Shown here in pieces: positions 21,335-33,349 of a DNA stretch of 64,000 nt. The stretch spans positions 46,238-110,237 of the forward strand of contig WTPW01001276.1 of NCBI GenBank assembly GCA_009809945.1. Reading direction: 5' to 3'. The notes beneath the pieces were generated by a model. The model had not been told where the DNA came from and ran no database searches. It worked only from the letters and a program-made list of their open reading frames with translations. Every line of letters begins with the position of its first letter. The stretch's first letter is position 1. The position numbers and the translations under genes were made by a program. The DNA is from Gigaspora margarita (Eukaryota; Glomeromycota; Glomeromycetes; Diversisporales; Gigasporaceae).

Positions 21335-24300
21335 ATGTATTTCAGAAAAAATTTTTCTAAAGTCTTAAATTGTCAAGGTTCTTCGCAAACATTGAAATTT
21401 TTATTAAAAGTTCGGGTGAGCACAAATAAAAAAAAACATTCTTTAAAAACACTGTATATGCCTATATATGGAGTTAATTTGTTCTTTTGATAAAGGTTTT
21501 ACATATAATTTTATTTTATTTTATTGGAAATTGGGTTTGTGTTATCACGATTTATTAATATTTATTCTATTAATATTTATTGCATGTAATTTTTATATAG
21601 TTTCATCCTGTATCATCATCATTCTTCCATACTACATCATGTATTCTTACATATAATCGTAATCGTCAACCTAAAAGAGACCCTAATTTATTGACTCCTT
21701 TGGATCCTGAAGATAAAAATTTTAAAATCGAAAAGGCGCTTCATCATTTAAAAAAAAAATCTGGTATAAATAAATGGGAAAATCCAACAAAGCTTTTTGA
21801 AAATGTTGGTAATGATTTTACACAAAAGAAACAAAAATCTTTTGACAATTTATTTGAAAAAAAGAAAAGTTCTTCCCTGGGCACGTCAAAAGAACTTTTG
21901 TCCAAAATGGTACTTCCTGTTGAATCTTCTCCAGATTCTTGGGAATCTGAAGAAACTGGTTTTATGAATTTCAAAGAGGAGGATAGCACTGAACGTACAC
22001 GTCAAAAATTTAGATCCAGAAAAGACAATGATGCGTTTTCATTAGAACCTCAAAAGCAAAAAGTATCACGACAAAAATTTAAATCAAATGAAGTTAATGA
22101 TTCAGAAGAATTTGAAGGAAGTATCGAACCAGAGAGACCTAAGAAGGTTCAGCAAATTTCTGAAGTAATCAAAAAGATCCAAAGAGACGTATTTATTCCT
22201 GAGGCTATCACGGTTTCAAACTTGGCAAAAATTATTTGCGTACGATTGGGTAAACCTAGAATATGATTATAGATTCTTTCATTTATGTTTTAATATTCAT
22301 ACTGTTCTCTATTCATTATAGCACCTTTTGAACGAAAATTACGCAGTCTTGGAATAGAATATACGACACATGACCATTGTAGGGTTTAATTATGCGTTGG
22401 AATTTAAAATCAGTTGTTTTTTTTTTTATAATCTACAATGATATTTACCCTTGACGTATGATTCAGTGCTTAATTCCGAAGAGGCATCGCTAATTGCGAT
22501 GGAATATGATCTAAATCCAATAGTTGATTCGATTGCTGCAATTGATCTTTTTCCAAAGTAATAACTGCTATAGTTTGATTGTTCATATTTTGAAATAAAA
22601 TATATTATGATTATCAACTTTATACCCATTTTTATATAATTTTAAGAGCAATGCCAAAAGACATGTCTATTTATCCACTTAGACCACCAATAGTGACCAT
22701 TATGGGGCATGTCGATCATGGTATTTATTTTTCATATATTTGTCATGTTATATTTCTTAACATTATTTGACAAATTTATTATTTATAACAGGTAAGACAA
22801 CATTGCTAGATGCTTTGCGAAAAACATCAGTAGCAGCTGGTGAAGTTGGAGGAATAACTCAGCATATTGGTGCCTTTTCTGGTACTTGAATATAGATTAT
22901 GTTTTTATAAATGATATAAATTTTTTCATTTATTTATTCAGGTTGTAAAATTTTCAAATAGTTTCATTGCCATCACAAAAAACCATTACATTTCTTGATA
23001 CACCTGGACATGCAGCATTTTCCGCTATGCGTGCTAGAGGTGCTCACGTAACTGACATTGTTGTTCTTGTCGTTGCTGCTGATGATGGCGTTATGCCACA
23101 AACGTTGGAAGCAATAAAACATGCTAAGGATGCCGGAGGTAAAAATTGAATTAATGTGTTTAATATATTTTGCGCGTGAGTTAAAAATATTAATATTCAT
23201 TGCAATTAGTGCCCATAATTGTTGCAATTAACAAGATTGACAAACATGATGCAAACTCGGTATGTAGACATATAATTATTTAAATTTTTTGGTTCATTTT
23301 ACGCGTGATAATGCTTATAAATAAATAACGTGTAGAGAAAAGTACGCGATTCACTCATGAGGCATGGTATAGAACTTGAAGAAGTTGGAGGTGACACGCA
23401 ATGCGTTGAAATCTCTGCCTTAACTGTGAGTATTTACTTTAACTTAGCAAATGTTCTATTTTTATATTTAATTAAAGAACATATTTATTCAGGGAAAAGG
23501 TTTGGGCGAGCTAGAAGAAGCTATCATAACATTGGCAGAATTAAATGATTACCGTGCTGAGGTTGATATTGAAGCAGAAGGTGTTATTATTGAATCACAA
23601 ATAGAAAAAGGCAAAGGGTAAGCCAACCGAGAAATTAAGAAATCGGTAAAATTTAGTTCTTTAAAATATATTGTTAATTCATATTGAATTTCTTTTATCA
23701 GTAACGTTGCGACAGTCTTGGTTAAACGTGGAACCTTAAAACAAGGCGATATTATTGTAGCGGGCACTAGTTGGTGTAAAGTTCGAATAATGAGCGATGA
23801 TAAAGGTCAATCACTTAAGCAAGCACCACCTGGCACTCCTGTAAAGGTCGTGGGTTGGAGGGAAACACCAAATACTGGTGATGAAGTCCTTCAGGCTACA
23901 GATGAAGTAATTGTTGGTGCATGAGGTTAAATTACAATCACAAAGTTTCATAAATTAAAATGCCATTTCATTCTTATAGGAACTTGCCAAAACCACGGTT
24001 GCTAATCGACTGAGAAAAATAGAACGTGAAAAGCAGATAAAAGATCTAGAAATTATTAATGAAAAGAGAAGGCAACGTAAAAAAGAGTTGGAGGTTGATC
24101 AGGCCGCAATCAGAAGTTTCAAAAGGAAAGTATGGATGTTTCATCGTGGGATGCTTAAGGAATACCCTACTACGCCATCACCACCGTCTTCAAATAAGGT
24201 AGTTAAGTCTGATGATGACCAAATAAAAGAATTTAGAGTCGTTGTTAAAGGTAAATTTCTTTAATATTGTTAAATTATAATATAATTATTATCATTAATT

Positions 24301-25060
24301 AATTAATAAATATTTTTAGGTGATGTAAGTGGTTCAATTGAAGCTATTGTTGATTCACTAGATTCTATTGGGAACGAAGAGGTTCACGTGAATGTGGTAG
24401 ATTTTGGAGTAGGCGATATTAGCGAGTCAGATGTTCAAATGGCTGCTGCAGCGCAAGGTATAACAAGTGTATGTATATATGTTTTAGAGTTTCTAATTCA
24501 AATTATAACAGGTCATTCTCGTTTCAGGAGCAATATTAGGATTCAATGTTAAGGTTGACAAAAGAGCAAGTTCTTTAGCTCAAGCAGAACATGTTGAAAT
24601 AATGTGTTACAATATCATCTATAAATTATTGGATGGTATAAAAGACAAGCTAAGCAATATGTTACCACCTGTATTGGAAACAGTTGTTTCGGGCGAAGCA
24701 ACAATATTACAGGTTTTTCAGATCAATGTCAAAAATAGGGAATTTAAGCCAGTGGCTGGTTGTAGGATTACCAACGGAACAATTGTTAAGAATCAAAAAG
24801 TAAGAATAATAAGAAATCATAAACGAATATGGGAAGGTATGTTTATTACTATAATTATTTGAAAGTTGATAGAAATATAAGCTAAGATTTTTTTTTAAAA
24901 AAAAAAAGGTTCATTAGAGTCATTAAAACATTTGAAACAAGATGTTACAGAAGCAAAAAAAGGATTAGAATGTGGTATATCATTTGATGGATTTACGGAC
25001 TTTAAAGAAGGGGATTTGATTCATAGTGTAGTTGTGAAGGAAGTACCACGCACTTTATGA
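21335..25060 (+). CDS. IFM1: Mitochondrial translation initiation factor IF2
   Basis: Fifteen exons: 21335-21415, 21601-22249, 22322-22378, 22467-22557, 22647-22720, 22792-22881, 22962-23138, 23210-23259, 23336-23425, 23493-23617, 23702-23906, 23980-24250, 24320-24457, 24528-24836, 24909-25060. All 14 introns are GT-AG and in phase, giving 852 aa. The first exon ([18 protein letters not shown]...) is basic and serine-rich, as in matrix presequences, and its GTGAGC donor joins in phase. A charged linker is followed by the IF2 N domain ([13 protein letters not shown]), then the GTPase: G1 GHVDHGKTT (about 312-320), G3 DTPGH (360-364), G4 NKID (414-417) and G5 SALT (450-453). Beta-barrel and C-terminal domains follow (VILxFNVK-like [14 protein letters not shown]-terminal [16 protein letters not shown]). 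It delivers formyl-Met-tRNA to the mitochondrial ribosome. The protein is longer than yeast or human mtIF2 because of the N-terminal linker. Confidence 0.93.
24887..24908 (+). other. Unusual 3' splice site: T run, A run, then AG
   Basis: The last IF2 intron ends with about ten T followed directly by about twelve A and G, so the acceptor AG is the end of a poly(A) tract rather than of a pyrimidine tract. The frame requires this acceptor. The T/A tract could also be a hotspot for length change. Confidence 0.7.
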
Positions 25061-25542
25061 ATAATCTTTTAAAATTTCAAAATAATACGATAATAAATAA
25101 ACATAAATAAATAAAACAGATAAATTAACAATAAAAGCGTGAACAAGTTTTAAACATGTCATTAAATATTAATTATCAGTTAATCAATACTTAGTATTTA
25201 TTTACAATAATAATCCTTCAATCAATATTACTAATTAATCGATCGTTTATAAAGCATAATTTGATTTAATATATTAATTGATCGATCGGTTACAAAGCAT
25301 GGTTGATTATTTAATATACTAATTATTGATCAATTAATTATCATGCACGATTTGATTTAATAGATCGATCAATTATTATATTGATAGAATAAATGTAATA
25401 ATACATATAATTGATGCAATATTGTAATAAATACTTTACGTTACAGTGGAATAAAGTCGCGTAAATGTGTGCTTTTGTTACTTGGCAAGCTTGAAGAATT
25501 GAAAAAAAGCATTCAATGAAAAATAATACATTATTTAACGAT
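25061..25542. other. Convergent intergenic region with short tandem repeats
   Basis: Between the IF2 stop and the SPC25 stop. AATAAA-like signals follow IF2 at about 25,090. From about 25,225 to 25,380 a unit of about 50-60 bp with 'attaat(c/t)gatcgatcg' and 'aaagcat(a/g)' recurs about three times. No gene. Confidence 0.55.
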
Positions 25543-26747
25543 TTATGTGTCTGCTTTTGCATATTTACGAAATCCTTGCCTCATTTTCTTTAAGAATGAA
25601 AAGAAATCACGACTAGTATTTAATTGTGAAACCAGTTCATCTAATTCTTCGAGCATAGGATTACATTCTATGACTAACATAAAACGAACAAGATAAAAAT
25701 TAATGAAAATATTAGACTTTCAGACCACAGAATAAATTTGCAGAGTAAAAGATTTAATACCCTTATACTTTGTTTTTCCAACATCAATTGTAAAGCAACA
25801 TGATCGAGATGAATTGTTGTCATAAATACACGTGAAAGTAAAATTTATCATATCGTCTAATTTTAAAGTTTGTAAATATTCATTTCTAAAGATAACAAAA
25901 TGAAGGAAAATCAAAATTGAGTACCTTGTACACGATCCATTGTTAATGCTAATTTATTAGTAAAAATGCTTAATTCTGGTAAGTTTTGCGAGAGTTGTGT
26001 TTCTAATAATGCTCTTTTGACCTCAATAACTATAAAAATGAAATATGATAAATATTACCAAATATTATTATAATACTATGCAGTTCTTACCTTCACGTTG
26101 CTGCTTAATATCTCCTTCAACTTTCTCAATTCTTTTCTTCAACACGATAATTCCTTCATTTTTTGAACTTTCATCTAGTTTAAGATTTGTAATTTCCATC
26201 TGAATTTTTAAAAGTTCTTTTTTTTCATTCTCTAATGCTATTAAGAGGTATTTATAAAATCGTTATGATGTAAATTGCTTTATGTATAAAGCGCGTCAAC
26301 TTACATTTAATAAATTCCTTATGAATTTTCTCAAATAATTTAATTTCTTCTTGCAATTTTGTTATTTCTCCTAATATTTTTTATAATAACAATTTCTTTG
26401 AGCTTCTATTATGCGAAATGTTATCACTTTAGAAGTAAAAAGGATATTTGATCATTTAAATCACCTTTATTGCTTGTTATAGTATTTTGCCAAAGGTGCC
26501 TTTTAGAATCCATATTTTTTTTGGCATTTACTATATAATTACTTAGATTTTCTTCAAAAGATTTACTTTTTTTCTTTAAATTTTGATTATAATCAACTTT
26601 TGTAAATGAAAAGGATGTATCATTTATATCATTTATAACATTTTTATTCCGAGTGTTGTCATCACTGTTATTATTAAAAAAAGATATGTTGGTTAGTAAT
26701 TTTGAAATCTTTGGTGATTGGCTTGGTGTCATTGATTCTGAATTCAT
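25543..26747 (-). CDS. SPC25: Kinetochore protein Spc25
   Basis: Six exons (minus): 26747-26465, 26370-26305, 26237-26091, 26029-25925, 25856-25761, 25673-25543, all in phase, 275 aa. The N-terminal 90 residues are polar and unstructured. About 95-190 is heptad-rich coiled coil (EIKLFEKIHKEF, LENEKKELLKIQME). The C-terminal 75 residues match the Spc25 globular fold: DDMINFTFTCIYDN, CCFTIDVGKTKYKVIECNP, then the LDELVSQLN and DFFSFLKKMRQGF helices. Spc25 pairs with Spc24 in the Ndc80 complex that links kinetochores to microtubules. The first donor (GTGATT) is weak, and the acceptor at 25,857 is chosen over a nearer TTTAG because only it keeps phase. It is longer than yeast Spc25 at the N-terminus. 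Confidence 0.82.
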
Positions 26748-27139
26748 CTATTATTCTGGAGAAAGAATTATATTTAATAAATCGATTCTATACGAATTAT
26801 ATAAAGTATATATTTTATGTGATAATTTTAATTGATGAAAATTTTAATGCTGATTTCTGATGTAATTAATAATTTTAGATCAGTTTAATTTAATCTTTTT
26901 TAATCTTTACGATTTTGATAGTAGCAACACCTTTTTCAACAAAACTTCCGTCATTTTGGTTTTTATAAAATTGACATTTTTGCTTTTAATACTTGTATAA
27001 AAGATATTTTCTAAAATCTCGTGATTTTTTTACGCGTCTACCTTATTAAAAGTTTATTGCATGTTGTCAAATTTAACCAATTTTGTTTAAAGAAACATTG
27101 TACTGTAATGTATGAATTTTAACTTCACGCTTGTCTAAG

Positions 27140-27250
27140 ATGTTATCAGTTCGTTCGGCTCTATTCATTAATCGACTTTTATATACAAGCCGATACATTT
27201 CTACAATGGACATGGAAATTCAAGGGGAATACTTCATAAGATCACAATAA
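27140..27250 (+). CDS. Possible 36-codon ORF with presequence-like start
   Basis: ATG at 27,140 opens MLSVRSALFINRLLYTSRYI..., rich in Arg, Ser and hydrophobics like a mitochondrial targeting signal, and stops at 27,248-27,250. No GT donor leads onward, so it is either a micropeptide or the decayed first exon of a lost gene. Not recognised. Confidence 0.2.
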   Translation: MLSVRSALFINRLLYTSRYISTMDMEIQGEYFIRSQ

Positions 27251-27408
27251 AGAATGCAGTAATTTGTTTTTCATGTATTTTTCAAAAGATTTGCATATAT
27301 TTTATTACACGTTTATTAAATTTAATTCTGATAATTTCTTATTTAATATCAAAGATTATATATTTTGGACTCAAACCGAAATAACAGAGATGTCATTAAT
27401 TTTAAATT

Positions 27409-27528
27409 CAATTGCAAATGTTTGAACACCAGCGTATATCGATGCAATTGATAATAGATCAGGTGTTATACCTTTGGAATAATCCACCATTTTGTTTGTG
27501 ATCGTTACGAATTGGAAAGAGTAACATA
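27409..27528 (-). CDS. Possible short ORF or exon remnant
   Basis: On the minus strand a frame reading MVDYSKGITPDLLSIASIYA... ends in TGA near 27,409. It is preceded by an AG-containing, acceptor-like 'gcatgtag'. The peptide is not low-complexity, but no neighbouring exon was found. Not recognised. Confidence 0.15.
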
Positions 27529-28520
27529 CCTACATGCGCAAAACAACTCCAGTCATAAACTAGATGGTACGAGTGCCACAATATTAGATTCAAGTATAAT
27601 GATAATTTGATATTAAAGAGATTATATTGAGTGACTCCAAGCGAAAACATTAATTCATGAATTTCGGATCTAATTCTTCACAAAAATAGATTGATTCTCG
27701 ACGTCATTTCATCGAAATGAAATAGGGAAAAGGTCATGGCGGATAAGCACAGTTTTTATATGATATGATTATTAATCAGGCAAAGCTTTAATGATAATAA
27801 ATTAGAGATTTATGCAATCGGGTATTTTTCTGATACGATTTTTCGACTTGAACTACGGTTTAATGTTTTGTGACACTCGTATATGAGATCAATTATTATT
27901 AAAGAAACTCTTCACTCATTAATGCATTTTATAACAATGGTTTAAAACCTTTACGATAACTTAAGACCGTATATGGTCTCGACCATTAATCAATGATTTA
28001 AAATCTTTTCTGATGCCATATGATGGTCTAGAACGTGGTCCTGATTTAGAACCATTTACTCTATGATAAGTCTATAATTTAATTGTAACTTTATTCATAT
28101 TTCTCAAAGAAATGGAAATTTTAATATATTGAACTTTATATATGTCCAGTCTATGGAATGTTTTGTCATTCAATTCTAGTTCACCAGTTTTAAGTGTCTA
28201 ATCCAGCTTAATTCAATCTAGTTATAATCCAGTAATAAATGTGTAGCTATACTCTACTTCATAAAACAAAAAATAGTAATTCAAATAAAATGCAAATACA
28301 TAACTATCGATATTCGCATTGGGCACGTAAAACATCCATATTATCTTGAGCATAATAGATAACGAATTCAGGTTGTACTTATGTTCGATTTTTCGCTAGG
28401 TTTGGTGCATATATTATATTTCTAATAAATTCGTGATTTTCTTAATGAATGTTTTCGCGTTGTTCAAACATAGAAATAATAATAACTTTTTTTTGTTACT
28501 GTAAATATTTATAGATTTAT

Positions 28521-28768
28521 TTGGGCTGCCGTCAACAGAATCAGGCAGATTAACATTCTAAAAAAAATCAATGCCTTAACTTTCACAGCTTATAGCTCGG
28601 TGAATTTCGAACCTATTATCATCATTTAGTAATCAAAAGAAAGCTTAAGTCTTAGGTTTTCTTTTAACTATTAAATGATAATAATAGTTTCGATATTTAT
28701 CGAGATTTGAATTATGAAACTTAAGGCATTGATTTTTTTTTGCCTGATTTCTATTGACGGCAGCCCAA
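28521..28768. mobile_element. MITE with perfect TTTAT target duplication
   Basis: 248 bp. The ends start TTGGGCTGCCGTCAA on both strands and match for about 28 bp. TTTAT directly flanks both ends (28,516-28,520 and 28,769-28,773). Inner arms continue with 'tcaatgccttaa' inverted. Non-autonomous, no frame. Confidence 0.8.
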
Positions 28769-28773
28769 TTTAT

Positions 28774-28954
28774 ATATTCATGTTCAATTATTGCTTTTTC
28801 TTGTGATTGGAGGAGAGTTCTTAAGGATTTCAAAATCACAGAAAACGACGATACTAATTATGATAGAAAGAAATGCAAGAAACAATTGAGAAATAAAAAT
28901 AAACTTCTTGAACACCAACTAGACGAAACCAACAACAATGAAATAGAGATTTAA
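28774..28954 (+). pseudogene. Possible terminal exon remnant, coiled-coil-like
   Basis: The frame after the MITE reads a charged, K/N/E-rich peptide (NYDRKKCKKQLRNKNKLLEH) and stops before an A run at 28,955. Its apparent start lies inside the MITE, so the real upstream part is missing or was displaced by the insertion. Not recognised. Confidence 0.25.
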
Positions 28955-29650
28955 AAAAAAAAAAACATGAGATATCTAAATTACTTGATTTTCTATTTCA
29001 ACCCATTTATATATGAGTGCCTTAAGAGCATTACTTTTCATCATAAACATGAGTAGTTATGGCGTCATTGGTCTAGATAACCACTTAGACACTGTTATTA
29101 TGTTTGGTTTTTTTTTGTTTCAATTTCCAGTGTAACACGAAAAAGCATCGTTTTTAATAACTCAAAATTTTACGTACTTCTCGTCCTAATTAAAAAAATT
29201 CCTTGCAAAATTTTGACTATAAACCATTATTCCCTAATCCTAATCTTAATATTATACCCTTGTCGACTGACTTGATTTTTAGGTATTGAATCGGATATCT
29301 CGGAAATCACATGAATATTTAAATTTTGATCATAAAATGGAACGCGTTTATCATTTCAATAATTAAGTGCACATTATAAAAATCTTATTGTAAACAAGAA
29401 AGATATAATGAAATTAAAGAAAACAAAAATTAAATGACTAACTAATACTGTTTCTGGGCAAAAATTTGAATTAAATAACTAAAGTTGAAAAAAAAAAACC
29501 ACACTGAAAAGAAGGAGAGAGGAAAAGCTTTTAACACCAAGAATTTTTGGATGATTTATGCAATCTTTTTACAATCAACTGTTCTCTCCTATAGAGCCTT
29601 TTAATACCCTAAAAGGCATCCAATAATTAATCCAAGTGTACTATCCGTAG
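28955..29650. other. Gene-free stretch with a telomere-like MITE core
   Basis: No gene. At about 29,190-29,260 the text 'aattccttgcaaaatttt' followed by 'ccctaatcctaatctt' matches the core order of the MITEs at 5.7-6.4 kb. Clear inverted ends were not located. Confidence 0.45.
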
Positions 29651-29657
29651 GCTTTTC

Positions 29658-30166
29658 CAGGCAAATTTGCCTAAAAAAATACTATAAATATACTTATAAT
29701 CTACTTTTTTAAAAAATTAAAATATTAAAATAAAATTTTATTTGATAATATTTGAAAATAAGGATTATATTTTAGTGAAATTTAATTTATATTATAAGAA
29801 AAAAGTATATCTTGCTTATAGACAATTTTAAAAAAAATTTTTAACCAAAAAAATTATTTACTAATTCTTGGTGAACTTATTAAATATTAGTTCTAACCTT
29901 CTGCATTAATACAATTTTGTAGTTTATAAAAAGAATTATAACTTTTATTATTGCAACTTTGTAATTTACTTGTAAAAATTAAGACTTTTATTAGAAACAA
30001 AAAATTTTTATATAAACATAAACATATAAAATTTAAGAAAAGTTAAAGAAATAAAATATGTTTTAAAAAAAGTATTTTATAAAGTATACCCTATATTCTT
30101 AATAAATTTTTGTTTTATTTAAAAAATTATAAATATTTTTAATTTTTTAGACAAATTTGCCTGGAA
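29658..30166. mobile_element. AT-rich element with 'ggcaaatttgcc' ends, copy 2
   Basis: It begins AGGCAAATTTGCCTAAAAAA and ends TTTTTTAGACAAATTTGCCT, so the ends are inverted. It is the reverse complement of most of 8,726-9,315. No frame. Confidence 0.6.
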
Positions 30167-30360
30167 TATAGTTTATGAAATATCAAGAATACAGCCAATA
30201 CACTTCTATATCTTTGCTAAAAACAATGAAAAATCTTTTTTAACCCACTAATTCAACATGTACATGATACTTTTTTTAGCATTTCCTAACTGTTTTATTT
30301 ATCTGAAGTAAAAATTTAAGTATATTTTTACCAATTACACTAATATCAAAATAACATATA

Positions 30361-30607
30361 GGGGACATCAATAGAAAAGGAAAAATTATTTTTAGTAACA
30401 TTTTTTTTTAAAATTTAAATCCAAATATCTTGACAACTACAAAATCAAATTTAATAATTTTTTTTTGTTTTAATTTTATAACTATAAAAAATTAAAATAA
30501 AAAAATTTTGATTAAATTTGGTTAAGTAGTTGTTAAGTTATTTTAATTTAAAGCTAAAAAAAACTTTTACTTAGAAAAGATTTGTTTCTTTTTTATTGAT
30601 GTTCCCC
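30361..30607. mobile_element. MITE with GGGGACATCAATA ends and TATA duplication
   Basis: GGGGACATCAATAGAAAAGG at the left is inverted at the right, with imperfect matching over about 50 bp and TATA on both sides. The inner arms ('ttttagtaa', 'atcttgacaactac', 'aaattaaaataaaa') resemble those of the 5.6-6.5 kb foldback. 247 bp. Confidence 0.7.
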
Positions 30608-30909
30608 TATATATTTAATTTATTAGCAAAATTTTTGTATAATACAAAAGTTTTTATATTTTTATTAATAAAAATATAGAATATTCTATATTACAAAAGT
30701 TTTATTAATAAATTATAAATTTGGGTTTAAGTAAATTTGTTTAGTACTAAAAAATTACATTATTTTGATATATATTCTTTTAACTTTCTTAATTTTTCAA
30801 ATAAGGATAGACAAAATTACATTTTTGATAAAATTTACTAATTTTACTTATATTTATTTCAAAAATTAAAAATTAAATAATTATATACTAAAATAATATA
30901 TTTTTGAAT

Positions 30910-30935
30910 ACTAAACAAGTTTTTTTTTTATTTTT

Positions 30936-30984
<49 letters not shown>

Positions 30985-30992
30985 TTTTTTTT
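30910..30992. repeat. Long T tract
   Basis: About 80 bp, almost all T, next to an ambiguous base at 30,993 and to the truncated edge of a three-hairpin MITE. An assembly collapse or misjoin here is possible. Confidence 0.85.
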
Positions 30993-30993
30993 N

Positions 30994-31303
30994 GTTTTAT
31001 TAACGAAATACTATTGGTTATTATGTTTTCTTATAAAATTACTATAAAATCAATAGTATTTCATTAATAAAACGTGATCCAGTGATCCAATTGAAATAAT
31101 TTTGGTACTATTGAATTCGTCTCATAGAGACAAATTGAATGGTAACAAGATAATCCAAATCGGATCACTAGGTCATAATATATTCAAGTTTTTGTAAAAT
31201 TATATATATAAATATACGGATTTTTAAATTTTTTTTTATATAGTAGAGGGGGATCAAGAGCTACTATGTAGGGGTATATAATGTTATTTATGGATGCCCC
31301 TTT
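30994..31303. mobile_element. Three-hairpin MITE, copy 2, left part missing
   Basis: Starts abruptly at the beginning of hairpin B ('gttttattaacgaaatac') next to the T tract and then follows copy 1 to the TTTATGGATGCCCC end. Hairpins B and C are complete; hairpin A and the left terminus are missing. Confidence 0.75.
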
Positions 31304-31334
31304 TTAATAGTAATCACAAGACAAATTATATGGG

Positions 31335-31545
31335 TATTACATATTAAAACAGCCTTTTTTATATAAAATTTATTTTGAGATAATTGAGTTTAATCATTTG
31401 TTTTGATTGTCAGACTAATCCAGGATTAATTAAATTTTATGATTTTGATTAGTTAATTGTAACAGGTGACTATTGGGTAATTTTGTAATGTGTTGGCCTT
31501 ATGTAATTTTCTTTTACAATTATCTTGATTTTTTATTTTTTATTT
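31335..31545. mobile_element. Fragment of the GTCAATTAAAACAGC MITE
   Basis: From 'attaaaacagcc' (about 31,343) to 'caattatcttgattttttatt' the sequence is the reverse complement of about 8,500-8,700. It lies directly beside a three-hairpin MITE, as at 7.8-8.7 kb. Confidence 0.65.
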
Positions 31546-31740
31546 TTTTTTAATTTTAATAGTGAGACCTTGCTCTTATCTTTATTAAATTTAATGAAAA
31601 CTTTTTACAGTTGGAAAAAATTTCATAATTTAAATCTAATGCTAAGAAAAAGAACTCAGACATATAGCTAGATAAACAAAAGTAGACCTAGTACTTATTT
31701 GTGGCCTAAACCAAATACTAAACAAGTTTATTTATAGCTC
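31546..31740 (-). mobile_element. Retroelement 3' tail fragment
   Basis: A T run is followed by 'gtgagaccttgctcttatct', which matches the poly(A)-proximal end of the retroelements at 3,244 ('gaaatcttgctctttatct') and 38,409 ('gagaccttgttctttatc'). It also shares 'ctcagac' and 'tggcctaaac' words with the LINE 3' end near 40,620. Probably a 5'-truncated copy. Confidence 0.5.
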
Positions 31741-32626
31741 AAATTTATATTCATTAGTAAAAATTTGCATTATTTATATTTTTATAATAAAATATAAAAA
31801 AAAATTCTGCAAAATCTTTTACTAATTAATTATAAATTTGGGTCTAAAGAAACTTATTTAGCACTAAAAATATATTATTTTAGTATAAATTTCTAATTTT
31901 TTTAATTTTTTAAATAAAAATTAGCAAAATTACATTTTGGATAAAAATTTATTAATTTTACTCTTATTTATTTCAAAAATTAAATAATTATATACTAAAA
32001 ATAATGTATTTGTAAGTACAAATCAAGATAATTTAAAGCCAAAAATTTATAAAACATTAATAAAATTTTACATTATTTAGAAATATTTATATTTTTATTA
32101 ATAAAAATATAAAAATATGGTATTATAAAAAATTTACTAATTAATTATAAATTTTGGCTCTAAGTAAATTTATTTAGCACAAAATAATTACAGAACCAAA
32201 AAAAAAAACTTTTTCTAATGATTTCTTGTATCAAATTTTTTAAGAAAACCAATCTATAAAAATGTATATCTAATATATAAAATAGAAAATTGGCTCTACT
32301 AAATAGTAGTAGAACTTGAGATTATCTATTAGGAAACTAAAATACTATAAAAAAAAGAGATCTAGAACATCTCTGGATGAACTTGATAAATAGCTTTTTC
32401 AGTTTATAATTTTAATACTATTAAAAAAAGAAGTAGCAGACTTAGATTCTAGGATTTAGTTTTGAAATATAGTATTATATAGAGTATAACTTTTACAGAC
32501 TTGTTTATATTTGGTACTTTTGCTCTTTTGTCCCTTTGAGTTTTTTCAAATTTTTACTAAAAAGTGAGAATTCTAGCTTATTTTTTTCAAAACTATTTCT
32601 TTTTTCAAATTTAAAATATACTTGCT
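31741..32626. other. Gene-free AT-rich stretch
   Basis: Several internal near-repeats ('ttactaattaattataaattt', at about 31,830 and 32,130) suggest duplicated AT-rich repeat DNA. No coding potential. Confidence 0.45.
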
Positions 32627-33024
32627 AGCAAAACTTAGACAATCTCAAATTTAAAAAAACAATTAATATTTGTAAAAGATTAAATCAAACAAGTAGTCTT
32701 AATATTTTGCAAATATATTAGAACACTAATATTTATTATCTAATATCCCTTTACTATAGAGGTTTATCTTATCCTTATGTAACATATTTAGTTAAATTTG
32801 ATTAGCTAAAATTTTTTATATAAGATAAGATTTGGCTTGACTACTACTTTCTAAAATATTATCTAATAAATATTAGTGCTATTATTTATAATAATAAGAA
32901 TATCTACTATTTGCTTAAACAAAAATTATTAATAAAGTTTTTGAAAAATTAATTTGAAATAAATTTGGGTTTGGGGTATAAACAAATTCAAACAATAGTA
33001 ATTTGAAATTTTGTAATATGTATA
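32627..33024. mobile_element. hAT-like MITE, copy 1, with a nested palindrome
   Basis: Left TATACTTGCTAGCAAAAC (from about 32,622) and right end 'ttgtaatatgtata' match the MITE in the LINE at 46,316-46,556 along their length. A separate palindrome with 'actaatatttattatctaata' ends (about 32,721-32,880) interrupts it. Confidence 0.6.
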
Positions 33025-33349
33025 ATTAGAAATTTAGCCTTAGATTGAAACTGGCATTGTCACAACCAGAGCTGCAGACATTTAGAAGGTCCAAAATAGT
33101 ACATTACTCTTCAAGTTATATAAAATTTATATATAATTATATTAAATGTCACGTCACATATGTTATGTCAAATGTCATAGTATATTTTTATTGATATTCT
33201 AATGTTTACAGCTCTAGTCACAACTAAGATTAGTTTGGTAGCTATATACAAATAAATAATAAATAACATATTAGAAATCTAAAGAGCATATAAAATATTT
33301 TCTTATCTTATTAGATATAATATTCTTTATATATATATAATACTGACGA

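Larger units (their letters stand above)
26748..28515. other. Mostly unique intergenic DNA with possible gene scraps
   Basis: Base composition is closer to the gene island than to the transposon regions and no MITE is evident. Two short open stretches (27,140-27,250 plus and 27,409-27,528 minus) look protein-like but have no splice partners that I can find. Confidence 0.4.

Noticed and set aside
25899-25925. Nearer SPC25 acceptor (TTTAG)
   Set aside because: It would give a 39-bp intron and break the frame; the acceptor at 25,857 keeps phase and the Spc25 pattern.
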